From Klebsormidium nitens (Eukaryota; Streptophyta; Klebsormidiophyceae; Klebsormidiales; Klebsormidiaceae): DNA of 64,000 nucleotides. The stretch is taken from NCBI GenBank assembly GCA_000708835.1, contig DF237211.1:50697-114696 (forward strand). Direction: 5' to 3'. Position 1 is the stretch's first letter, and every line of letters begins with the position of its first letter. The notes under the pieces were generated by a model, which had not been told where the DNA came from, ran no database searches, and was given only the letters and a program-made list of their open reading frames with translations. Shown piece by piece: positions 25,307 to 36,138 of the stretch. The position numbers and the translations under genes were made by a program.

Positions 25307-28300
25307 TCAACCCACAAGGCTTGGAAGAGGCTTGAGGTCCGGCAGCCGGAACACTTCTGCCGCGGATGTATCAAAGATGGACTTCTCGCGATAGTGATCA
25401 AGATACAACCTGCTATTTGTCAAGATTCCCTCGCCCGCTTTCCATCCTTGGCACCAGCTTTTGAACGCTCCGAACTCCCCCCCAGCGCTACACTCCCTGC
25501 CGTCCCCGTCGACACCCCCAATCCGAACCAAACCTGACGCCGCCGCCATGTCCTTCTTGGTTCGCACCCCCCCAGGCGCGGGGCCTCCCTGCCTCGACTT
25601 TTGCCACGTGGCCCGCGCAAAATCCACCATTTGGATCCAGAAGTAGTTGATGGTCATGTGGAACCCGCTTCCTTCGTGCCGTCTCAGCTCGGTTAGTATT
25701 TTCTCCTTTCCCTGAGCCCTTCCCAGCGTAATCAGGTAGAGGAAGATCACCCGGATCAGGCACTCGTGGTTCCACCGGTCGAGCTGCCCGCCCTCGAAGC
25801 GCGCCAAGAAGTCGGCGTCGTTTTCCGAGGCGTGAACGGCTGACGAGAGGAGAGCACGGGTGAGCGAGGGGAGCGGTTTTACGGTGTGACTCTCACTGCT
25901 TCAACCGAGAAAGGTACCGACAACACGCAGGAAGCCGTCACTACTCCGAGCACAATCGAGGTTTCCAATCCGCAAGCAAGGGGCACAAGAGCTGCGGTCT
26001 TGATACCGGAACCGGAGATTGAAGCGAACAGAAAGAATTGCGCAAGCACGGCTTGCACAAGGCAGCCAGTTCGTCGAACAGCGGTCCAGCCGCAACGTTG
26101 GCTCTGAACTCGAGCTCCAAAAGTAACCAGCCGTGTCATAAAAGCTTTTACAGGACTGCAAAATCCGAATCAGCCTCAGCCCTGGCAGCAAAAAGGAAAA
26201 GGCGATCCGAACACTATGTAAATTGTCAAAGCCTGCTTGCAGTGCATACCGGATCCAGTTGAACTGCTCTCCGCTGCCGGCGAGATCCCGGCCGTCTTTT
26301 CCAACGCGCTCGAGCGCTCGCGCACGTCCGACACCAGGCTGGGCAGGGGCGCCTTGTCCGGCAGCACGACGGACGTCCGCGCCTCGGGCGTGTGCAGCAT
26401 CAGCTTCTTGGAGTAGTAGGCCAAAAACATGCCGCCGTTGGCGAGCTGCAGCAACCGCGCAGGGTTTTAAAACCTTTGTGGGTGGAGATCTGAACTTTGC
26501 GGCCGGACGACACTCTAGGCCTCGCCTTCTGCTCCTCATTTGGAGCTTTCCTTCGCCACGGCTGTGCCTGAATACAAGCCCAGGATTGATCTAGCGCGCA
26601 GGTTTATGCAAAGTGGCAGGCTTAGCGACTACTGCCAAGGTTGATTACGCGAACAATGCGCAAAGGGGTCAAGTTGAAACCGTTCAGACCGTCAAACGTG
26701 TCGGCACAGAACGGCCTCAGAGATAAGATTTTCGTTGATCCAGTGGAGCCACCAAATTCAAGGGCGGGCGTCCCACCTGCGGGTTGAGCAGGAGGAAGGT
26801 CTTGAAGCCGCCGTCGGGGTTGCTGGTGGTCGCGAGCGCGTAGTGCACCATATGCACCCAGAAGTACGTCATCGTCTCGTGGAACGTCGTGCCGCGCGCG
26901 CGTTTCGTCCTCGGGCTGTTGGCAATGAACGCCCTGCGCTCGGGAGGGGGTCTACCGTGAACGTCTACAATCTGGGAGTGAGAAGAGAACGGACTGCAGA
27001 TCGCGCTTATGTCAGGTTCGGTTGACAAGTTTGTGAGGCCAGGATTTGGATGGGTTTGCAGAGCAGGCCCCAGCGCTTGTTGGAATTAGTTGTAGCAAGC
27101 GTCTCGAAGGGTAAGGTGCGCAAGGGGCGGGTTCGCTATCCGCTTTCGATCTGCGGGTCCGAGAGCATCGTCAGACAGCCCCCGAAAATGCTCTGATTAA
27201 GCCTCGCCTTACTGACCTTGGCAGGGGTAAAGGACTACGACATCTAGAATCCAATTTACCGAAAAACCGACCGCCCGAAGTTCGACGGCCAGGGATGCAA
27301 GCCTGAAGCAAATGAAAGCATGGCCCGGATGCTCTGGCCGTGGGGGGCAACTTTCGTAACTACTGTTTGAAGAGGTAAAGGGCAGCGGAAGAGGTCAAGA
27401 CGGAGCTGCAATCACAATGACTTCGACCGGATGAGCGCTAAACGCAAAGCACAAACTCTCGTCAGCACTCCCGGGAGTAAACAGAAGATGATGCTTAGAG
27501 AAACCCAGTCGAGCGGCGGAACCTACTTGATCCCCTCGAAAATGAGCCGCATGCCCTCTCTCCGGCCCTCTCTGGTTAAGTACAGCCACGCGATGCGCAG
27601 ATGGGTCCGGTGGTCCCAAGAGTCTAGAGTGTAGGTTCTGCAGCAAGGAAACGCAAGCGTTTACTCGTGCGTACGACTTTCGTCGCGGTGAGTTGATCAA
27701 ATTACCGTGCCAAGTGTCAGACCGGAACGCGTGACCTGGACGGAAAGAGGGTGCGGGGAGAGACGATGTCTGTTCTACGAAACCGCTGTTGCCCACGAAA
27801 GACTTTGAGCTGAGAGTCCGCCCGTGGTGCAGACACTTCTGAAATGTCGCGGGTTAGCAAGAGTTGCCTGATATTCCGAAAGACGTTGCAAACGCAGTCA
27901 GGCCTCCTCAGGGCGAAAGCGCCGCTACACTACGCCGTGGCAATCGACTCACTGACATGATCGGTGACGCTACTCTCAAATTCGATGCTTCCTCGTTATC
28001 GAACCATGCAACTTTCCGGAGGCGAGAGCTTGCCTGCCAAGCAATGCCCTGTTCCGGGTTCCCTCACCTAAACTTGTCCAGAAACTCGTCGTCTGGCTCG
28101 TCCTCCTGCTCCAGCCACTGCTGCAACAGGGCCTCCATCTCCTTCTCCTTGGTGGACAGCTCCGGAGGCGCGCGCGCCGGGCCCGCTTCCTTTCGGCCCG
28201 ACCCTCTCTTGGCTCGAAGAGCATCTTGGATCCACTGAAGACCCTCGTAGAGACCCTCCCCGGTGAACGCCGAGCAGCCGATGCAGGCCCAGGGGCGGTC

Positions 28301-30000
28301 GAGGTTCTGAAGGGCAAGCTTTGAGGATACCTGTGACGTCATGATGGGGGCCGGTCAGAACTTGCCGAAAGACGGAGACCTGTGACGTCATCATTGGAGC
28401 CGGTCAGAACTGCCAGGAAAAGGACAACTGTGACATAGTCATTGTGGCCGGCGGAATAACGGAAGAGGAAGTTGCCCCCTCTCGTGGGCTGAAAGCAGTC
28501 AGTGACACATTTGAAAAGATGCTGATGGTTGGAGCGCACCTCTTCTGGAGTCATCACGTTGGGAAGGTCCTGCTTGGTTGCCCAAACTAGGAAAGGCACG
28601 TCTTGGAGAACCTCCTCACTTAACAGTCTCTGGATCTCCTCCCGCGCTTCATCGACCCTGTCTCGGTCAGACGAGTGAGCGAACCTGCGCAGCCAGACCT
28701 ACAGTGACATTTGTTATACGAAGGGCAACGCAATAGAATCGAGGATGAGAGATCAGTTTGCACCACTTTGGTCGTAGGATGAACGAGCACTGGGTCACTC
28801 CAAATGATGTTGTGACTGTAGTAGTGGAAAGTCGGGATGTGATCATGCACCGCTGCTTATCAAAGGGGATGAGCGTGACTGAGAATCTGAAGTTGCAATC
28901 ACCATAAAGGCAGGAGGGTCAGGGCTCCGGTGCTCCCATGGAACACACTTTATCAACATATCCTTTGCAGGCCCCATCAAGGCATCAAAACGCTTCAATT
29001 TGTCTTTCTCTCATTTTGGGGACTGACCTTTCCTGTCCAAAGTCTCAATCAGAGGAAGGCGGTCAAGCTAGGCCAGAGTATCAGGCTCAAAGCGGGTGAG
29101 GTTTTAAGTAGTCAGCTTCTAAGTAGTGCCAAAACCAGAGTTCACGACCATCATGCCCATATTTCCACCAGAAGATGCAACAAGTTCTCCTTGAAGATAC
29201 GGCCCCAGCTTACCATATGAGAGCCTGCGTATTTTGGAAGTAGTGCCTCCACAGAGGCCTGATCTTGTCGCAGCCCCCGACATCCCACATCGTGAAGGAC
29301 GTTCCCCCATGCGTGACGGTCTCAACGTTGAAGCCTGGAGAAAACAAGGCCGTCAGGTCAGGTGCTAGAAAAGCCCATTCGCAACAAAGGGGCCTCATAC
29401 TGACCTCAACTTACTTGTTTGAGATCTGGAAAACCAGGACTGTCTCATGTCAAGGCCTCCTGTGTTGGGGGTTGTGCTCATCAAGCAGCGTTGATTTGAA
29501 ACAAATGGTGTAAAAGATCTGAGCTAGCAAAGGCACTTGATTGAAGTCATGGCCAGAGGGCCCTCCAGACAGCTTCAATTCTTGCTGAGTAAAGTCTGGC
29601 GACTCGCGAAACAATCACACAGATATACAAGGAAAACAAGGCCGGGATTTTCTTTTTACTGCTCTCAGTCTGATCACCACCATTGCGGCAATCAAGCCGC
29701 TTGACCACCCACGACTGGAAGGCCCTCTCCAATTCATGTGCAACATTGCACATGCATGACTCAAAGCGGCATTCATGGCAAAGGTGTTCACAATTCATAC
29801 AGATGGTGTTTCAAGGCTGTTACTTTTGTGGGAGCAAGGGGCTTTGGAGACTGACCAATGGTGGGGATGGTGGTGACAATCTCCCCCAGCTTCAGCTTAT
29901 ACAGAGTGGTGGTTCTGCCTGCTGCGTCCAGGCCCAACAAAAGAACCCGCACTTCTGGCCGTCCATAGATCTTCTCAATCATCCGACCAATGATGGACAT
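25307..30000 (-). CDS. Degenerate ARF-like GTPase fused to two copies of an uncharacterised domain
   Basis: Eight minus-strand exons: 30000-29856, 29334-29214, 28684-28540, 28330-28068, 27637-27527, 26933-26777, 26445-26250 and 25839-25307 (TGA). They total 1671 nt, or 556 residues, with all phases agreeing. Residues 1-180 form an ARF fold: [20 protein letters not shown], then [43 protein letters not shown] and [10 protein letters not shown]. The P-loop Lys is Arg29, the catalytic Gln is Cys70 and NKxD is TKQD (Thr125). There is no Gly2 for myristoylation. A charged helix ([13 protein letters not shown]) links to domain 1 (about 225-355: [50 protein letters not shown]) and domain 2 (about 380-556: [40 protein letters not shown]). 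I recall single-domain bacterial proteins and similar GTPase fusions in some fungi, unverified. Function unknown. Confidence 0.85.
28331..28440 (-). repeat. Three 48-49 bp copies of an intron end with acceptor
   Basis: On the minus strand the words gaccgg...tgacgtcacag precede the exon at 28330. The same unit recurs with its cag at plus positions 28380 and 28428, giving spacings of 49 and 48 bp. Two copies carry a perfect TGACGTCA palindrome. Confidence 0.85.
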
Positions 30001-30994
30001 TGTGCCACCGCTCTGAACGATGATGTCAAAGAGACCTTAATTGCCAAGGAAATGTCCAACGTCGTTGCAAATCCTAAAGTAGTAGCTTGATTGAAGTTCA
30101 CCAGTCAACTAACAATCAACAGCTATTAGTCAACCAGTCAGCTGTCGGGTTTGAAAGGGCTTTTTAGGATTGTCAGGAAACTCAACCGCACAGTTGTGAG
30201 ACTTGAGGATGAAAGTTTGTATCTCTTGCCCACGCTTCTTCACGACATTGTCCCAGCTCTTCATGATCACAAAGAGCACAGGGATGCTGACAGCAGCACG
30301 AGCCGTCTTGCTGCCCCGTCTCTATCCCAGCATTGTCTCCTACGCTCAAAATGGCTGAAGTGCCATCTGGAGCTAGGCGTCAAGCAATCCCCCTAGCTGA
30401 ACTTGAAGCCACCTGAACTTGAAGTTGAAGCCTTCACTATTACTAGCTTAAAGTAAATCAGCTTAAGTTAGTGGGAGAAACCCCGGAACTTTTTTGACCC
30501 GGGTTCTGCATGTGACCACGTTTGTAACCCAGCAGTTTTCTGCCCAGGGTCCCCGACAACGGCATGCGGTCGCGGGTTCAGATAACCGCTCGGTTTGAAG
30601 AAGAAGCCAGGTTGGTTTTAGCTGGGTTTAGCTCCTGGAAGCAGGAAGAAAGCACTGCGGTGAAACTTCTGAAACAGTGAAAGCACAGGCTGAGGTAGAT
30701 CCTGCCTGTGAAGCTTGCAACTTCAAGCGCCCACCAGCTCTTCTACACAAAGATTTTGCCCTCTCGAAGAGCTGAACGCACGCCAGCAGGGCTGTCAAAC
30801 TCAACTTTGTCCAGAAACCTTACAGAGATTGCCGCAGCAAAAAAGAATTGGACAAGCTAGCAACCAACCGGGCTGCTGCAAGAACGCGCCCGTTTTCTTG
30901 ACTTTTTTGCGCTCCGCATTCGGTACAGCGGCAGACCAGTAATTGGATCTCAGTGGGCGTTGGTTCGTTTGTAGCAAGAGTTAAGGTGGGGACA
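30001..30994. promoter_or_regulatory. Divergent upstream region between ARF fusion and SEC22
   Basis: About 990 bp lies between the two start codons. The open frames here show no family features. No distinct promoter motif was identified. Confidence 0.45.
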
Positions 30995-32937
30995 ATGGTG
31001 AAACTTACCTTGATTGCCAGAGTCACGGACGGGTTGCCTCTAGCAGAGGGGCTGGATGATGGCAGGGATCAAAGGGACTTGGAAGTCTACAAGCAGCAAG
31101 CAAAGCAGCTTTTCAAGAAGATGTCGCAAGGGCCGCCGCCTGCATCCAGAATGTCGTACGAGTCGGGACCTTACGTTTTCCAGTATCCTCATGATCAGCT
31201 TTAGTTGCTCTGTCTGCATGCTGAAAGAGTTCACGTTTCCAATGACTTCCGGATGTTTTGAGCATAGATTATTTTCTCTGTTCATCTGTGACAATCCTTG
31301 GAATGCTACTGCAGGCAAGGGGTTGAAATGACGCCACTGCAGGCAAGGGGTTGAAATGATGCCTAAGTTGAGGACTTGCTGTTCACTTTACTGCTAAAGT
31401 CTGGCACCTTGACATCTCAATTCTGTCAGCTACATCATCGAAGGCGGAGTATGTTACCTGACCGTGTGTGAAAAGGCCTACCCCAAGAAGCTCGCATATC
31501 AGTATCTCGAGGACCTTCAAAAGGAGTTTGAGAAGGTTAACCGAGAACAGATTGAGACGGTGGCAAGGCCTTATGCCTTCATCAAATTTGGTAAGTCCCT
31601 TTCAGGATCTCGATGGTGCCGGTGGGACAGCAGTATACGGTTCGTATGTATTGCCCATCCCTCGGAAACATTACAATCAATATCGTCGGTTATCAATCGC
31701 TCTCATTGTTTGATTTTGCGTCGGAAGTCTCCCTTTGCATATGTAGTGTCTGGCTCAACAGTGAGGGTCTTCTTCCCAAAGCTGCAGAGGAGTATACCCA
31801 GGTTTTTGCTCGATCGAAGCCCCACAAGCTTCTGCTTTCCGTCAGCAATTGCTAACCGGCAGTCACCAGACAAGCAATGCTGTCATTTTGGTCAAGGAAA
31901 CCCGACAGATTGATGTTGGTGTCTGCACCACAAGATATCAATTCTGCTTTTGACAAACTCTCTTGATGCAGACACGTTCATACAAAAAACAAAGAAGTTA
32001 TATCAGGACACAAAGACGCAGCGGAACTTGAACAAGCTGCAAGACGATCTTCACGAAGTCCAACAGATTATGACTCGGAACATTCAGGAAGTGTTGGGGA
32101 TGGGAGACAGGCTCGACAGTAGGTTCATTTGCCCTTGCTGACTTTGTATCATCATTTTCGGTGTCTTTCACGCAGAGTCTGAAGAAGTCCATGTCTTAGC
32201 AGAATTTTGCGAGCATCACTTCTGCAGAGAGCTTGACGTACAGCCAAACTGCATCTGTAAATTCGCTTGCAGAGCTCACTGTTATTCCAACATGGAAAGA
32301 TCCTTACAAGCGATCATTTGGAATGCAGAGTACCTGAATCTTTTGACTGCTAATCTGTTGATTGCGTTGTTTAGGTTAGTCTTCTTCTTTTGACGCTGAG
32401 GAGGTTGAAAGCCTCTCACGTTTGTAAGACACATAAGGCATCAAAATGCTCAGTTGAGATTTATATTTGTGCGCCATGGGGGCGTAGAATCTCTGGTGCG
32501 TCCTGGCTTCGGAGAAGGGGAAAGTTTGATCTGTGTTCAGACCCTGTCAGTCCACTCATCAAAGGTTGAGACCTTTCAGCCTGCCTTTAATGCTGGTCAC
32601 TGCTGCTGTTATGCAGATGTCACACGGATGTCCAACACCCTGACATCCGAGTCGCGCATCTATGCCAAGAAAGCGGAGGATCTTAGTCGACAGGTAAGTT
32701 GAGTTCTGTGATTATTCTTCTTTAGCATCGACTCTTCATACGACTCTTCATAAGCTGCCTCATGCTCTCATGTCATTCTTTGCCCCTTTTGGCTCTCGCA
32801 TATGCTTCCTTATCCTCTCAATCGCCAACGAACCGATGTGTTTGCTGCAGGCGTTGATAAGGAAATGGGCGCCGTATGTGATCATCGTAGGAACTGTTCT
32901 GATTCTGACGTACCTCAAAAGCTTTTGGTTTCGGTAG
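30995..32937 (+). CDS. SEC22: SEC22 longin R-SNARE
   Basis: Five exons: 30995-31182, 31430-31590, 31972-32118, 32617-32693 and 32851-32937 (TAG). They total 660 nt, or 219 residues, the usual SEC22 length. The N-terminal longin domain is clear (MVKLTLIARVTDGLPLAEGL, YVFHYIIEGGVCYLTVCEK, KKLAYQYLEDLQKEFEKV). The SNARE motif follows (LNKLQDDLHEVQQIMTRNIQ, LTSESRIYAKKAEDLSRQ). A C-terminal anchor, WAPYVIIVGTVLILTYL, places it as a tail-anchored ER/Golgi membrane protein for ER-Golgi vesicle fusion. Aligned by the EVLxxGxxL motif, the zero-layer position holds Met rather than the Arg of yeast and animal SEC22. Confidence 0.95.
31308..31363. repeat. 28-bp perfect-period tandem duplication in SEC22 intron 1
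   Basis: The unit actgcaggcaaggggttg plus aaatgaygcc occurs twice, starting at 31308 and 31336. It includes a ctgcag-g acceptor-like word but no exon edge. Confidence 0.9.
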
Positions 32938-34222
32938 TGGTGAAGGCTTGCCCACTTTCTGCAAGAGGAAGGCGGCCTTTTTTAGGACGACCGGAAGTCT
33001 CTGCTCTCATATTTGTTCACAGCCGGTGCTTGTGAGTCCGCTTGTCATCATTGTACATAGTCCATGCCTCCTGTTTGGTGACAGAGCACCGACTGCATGA
33101 GCGATAAACTACGTGTTGTATACTTACGTCTCCACAATACTTGCGAAGAATATTGACTTTTCCATCGCACATCCAAGTGGAGGCTACCTACGGCTGGTCG
33201 AAAGATCAGATGCATGGCATGACGCATATCAACAGCGTTAAAAAGCAGATTTCGATTTTATTTCTCTGTTAGTATCCGATTGTATATTGTGGATTCGGAA
33301 GAATTGCGTTAATGTATATGATCAGCTCATGTGCCTTCTTAAAGTCATTTTCATTTGACGGCTGCAGCTCTAATCCTATATGCATATGACCTGGCCATGC
33401 GGTCCCAGCTGAGTCTGGCAACGCTAGCTTGCACTAAGAGCAGCTTGCACTAAGATAGGCACCCGGGGGACGGGTGGGGTTAGTCTGGGGGTTAGGGTGG
33501 GTACGGGTGCGGAGCGCGTTGTTTGTAATTGGTTAGGGTTTTTAGTTTGGGTGCCCGGGAGCTACGTATCATAGTGCAAGCGAGCGTTGCCAGTATTCCC
33601 AGCTGGCCGCCGGGCAGCTATAGATAATTAATATCATTGATCTGTATTCATTAATCGAGTCATCGAATTTAATAGCGGCAATATATAACACTTGAATGCG
33701 AGCATGAAAGATTGCACACCATGAGCCGGGCGGCGTCGCGGCACTGCATGTGAGGCTGGCATGCCAAATCCACGTACGTCGCGAGGCCTACGCCAATTTG
33801 ATACATATAATATCCAACCATGAATGACAGCTAGATTATAACGCGACGGGATCTTCGGGCTGCCTGCCTTTGTCACTATTCTGCTGGTCAAGTGACTCCA
33901 CATGAAGACATCATGCATCAAAGTTCCAATCTTCTAAACTTCGAACTTAACATAGCAGCTGGCCTGACATGATCGGGTCCCTTCAGAAACACACCTGCGC
34001 ACTGTATGCATACAGCCTATTTTATACCTTTCCTGTTAGTTGATGCCGGTTTCCTTTTAGTCAATCGACAATGAGGACCCCATCAACGATTGCAGTTGCC
34101 GGCCCTTTGCACACTCTCATCCACAGAGGAGGGCACATTCATAATCGCCAAATAAACTGCTTTGAAATAGTATGCGTTCTTATGTACAATTATCCTGTTT
34201 GAAGGACTACTTTCTGCTTGAA
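32938..34222. other. Convergent intergenic gap holding a TIR element
   Basis: This lies between the SEC22 and elongin-B-like 3' ends. No coding exon was recognised. It contains the 185-bp inverted-repeat element at 33412-33596 and several tgcatg/catgca words. Confidence 0.6.
33412..33596. mobile_element. 185-bp non-autonomous TIR element with 9-bp target-site duplication
   Basis: The ends are inverted repeats of about 25 bp: CTGGCAACGCTAGCTTGCAC at 33415, and the reverse complement CTGGCAACGCTCGCTTGCAC ending at 33593. The element is flanked by the perfect direct repeat TCCCAGCTG at 33403-33411 and 33597-33605. A 9-bp duplication is typical of Mutator-like transposons. There is no coding capacity. 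The G-rich interior (33465-33512) has runs of 3-5 G. Confidence 0.88.
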
Positions 34223-35019
34223 CTAAGAGTGTGGTTCTGCTGTATCGTCTATGTCATGTTTTTGAATATCGATTTCCTCGTATTGGTCTGAATCTGCAGA
34301 AACACATTCAGAAACTTGTTTGGGAACAGAAGCAGGTTAGCAACTGTTGGCTGAGGCAGGGGCAACATCCTTCTTTGCTTTACTTTAATGTCTGGGCTGT
34401 TTGAGCAGGTTTTGATCATGTATACAACAAAACAAGGGCAGACATGGTAAAGATGCTGTCGCATCTCCTGTATTGACGTTGTATTCGGGGCGTGTTCCAA
34501 CCAGATGCAAGAAGGATGCATAGGCTGATCAATGCATCTGAACCATTTACGCTGTATCTTGAAGATTCTCTCCGGTTACTGAAAAACTCACCTGGAAGTT
34601 TATATTGGAGGGCTACGACAGCATCATTTTCTACCTGGAAAATAGATACAAGCTTTTTCACGCAAAGGCAGAAGGGCTCATCAAAACATAAGGGTCTGAG
34701 ACCAGCTCACAGGAAATTGCAATTCATCAGGAACATGTTCGGAAAAAGGCTGAAAATCCAAAGCCCCACAACTTCAAGGAACTTCCCTTGTTCACACAAG
34801 GATTGCCCTTTGTGGAGATGGGGAGTCTTTACTTACTTTCTGCTCAGCGAGCGTCTTTCCATCTTCCAAAACTTGCCCCGTCGAGACCAGAGTCAGTCGT
34901 TGCTGATCCACCGGCTGCTCGCTGAGTGCCTGGAGCTTCTCCTTGACTTCCAGGATTGAGTCAGAAGGCTCAACGTGTAAAAAGTAGGTCACCTTTTTGT
35001 GTTTCACTCTGACGTACAT
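34223..35019 (-). CDS. Elongin-B-like ubiquitin-fold protein
   Basis: Three minus-strand exons: 35019-34837, 34634-34592 and 34293-34223 (TAG). They total 297 nt, or 98 residues. The protein starts MYVRVKHKKVTYFLHVEP and continues with SILEVKEKLQALSEQPVDQQ, EDGKTLAEQKVENDAVVALQ and a short acidic tail (SDQYEEIDI). This is the elongin B / plant elongin-B-like pattern: a ubiquitin fold with a DGKTL turn and an acidic C-terminus. Elongin B pairs with elongin C in transcription elongation and cullin-ligase complexes. Met at 35019 was chosen by homology; a ttgcag acceptor six bases upstream suggests the first intron lies in the 5' leader. Confidence 0.85.
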
Positions 35020-36138
35020 AGACTGCAAAGAACCACACTCTTGGTCACCTGTCTGGCTTTCAAGTTGATTTCAGTGAGATTCTCACATACCACCGTCACT
35101 GGAAAATTTGATTAAAGGCACACCACCTTTGGTTTCCCTTTGCTCCTAAGTTCTGCAGATAGACAAGCTCTCGGGCTGAAGTACAGCACGTAATAAAGTA
35201 TTGACAATTTTAACCATTTTGCATGCTTTCTAAGAGCATACTTCACACATGGATCAGGCAATTGTGAGCACCACTGGATGATCTGAGACTCAATTGCAAG
35301 TCGATAAATGCCTGCTCTTGCTCAAGAACCTGGGCATACCTCTGATGGGCCTAGACGCAATTGCCAGCGTGCAAACTGTATTTAGGCAAGTCTCTTACCA
35401 TTTTGGCTCCCTTTGTTGGTCCCAATTGGAGGTCCTCAACGCTCCCAAATAACTGTCTAAGTCGCTATGGTGAAGCTGACATGCAACACTCGGGGGATAT
35501 TAGTGGGCACAGAGAAAGCAGGAAGGAAGGCCAATAAGACAATTCGGGAAGCAAGCGTTTTTTGTGCAAAGGTTTTGTGCTCCTTCCTTTAAGTTTCACA
35601 ATGCGGCTGCCTCCTCAGCCTGTCCGGCCGTGCTTCTGTTTCCTCATGCCAGGACAGGCATTGCATATGTTAGCACCATGACATATATCAGCCATATTTT
35701 GTTCGAATACTTGGGCCGCAAGACTTCCATATGCGCTTGGTTTTGCTCCTCGCGGATCAAACCGCAGTATACGAAATAAAGAGAAGGAGACACGAGCCCA
35801 GTGAGTTCGGAAGTCGAGCAGACCATTACTGCCAAGCTACATATTCGAAAGACCCGGCTAAAACGGGGATGCATCGGACGACCATACGTTGACGCTGTCG
35901 AACGCAAAGCTGCGAATTTGTCTCGACGTCTCCCCTCGAGCTGCCAGCTCAAGACTGGATAGGCTAGGCTTGCTGGCGGAAACACCACAACAAAGCTCCG
36001 CGGGCCGCCCCTAGTAAAGGCTGAAGCTTCCACTTCCAGCTGCTCGTAGAGTTTGAACACATCCATCGCAGAAGGCCCACTTGCTTGACACTACAGCGGC
36101 CACGTGAAAAGGTAGGGGCGGAGAGCAGGGTCGCCGCG
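35020..36138. promoter_or_regulatory. Divergent upstream region
   Basis: About 1.1 kb lies between the elongin-B-like and radical SAM starts. It probably holds both promoters and a 5' UTR intron of the minus-strand gene. No gene was recognised. Confidence 0.45.

Noticed and set aside
25307-27637. Separate gene for the tandem HETxTxFW domains
   Set aside because: No start codon was found upstream. The phase of the exon at 27637 fits exactly the 2-base remainder of the ARF exon ending at 28068, so one fused gene is the simpler model.
30560-30600. gcgggttcagataaccgc as a tRNA T-arm
   Set aside because: The loop is too long and no anticodon or acceptor stem is present at the right distance.
36085-36138. 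Upstream extension of the radical SAM first exon
   Set aside because: The frame is open but has no ATG before 36139, and a transit-peptide-like sequence starts at that Met.
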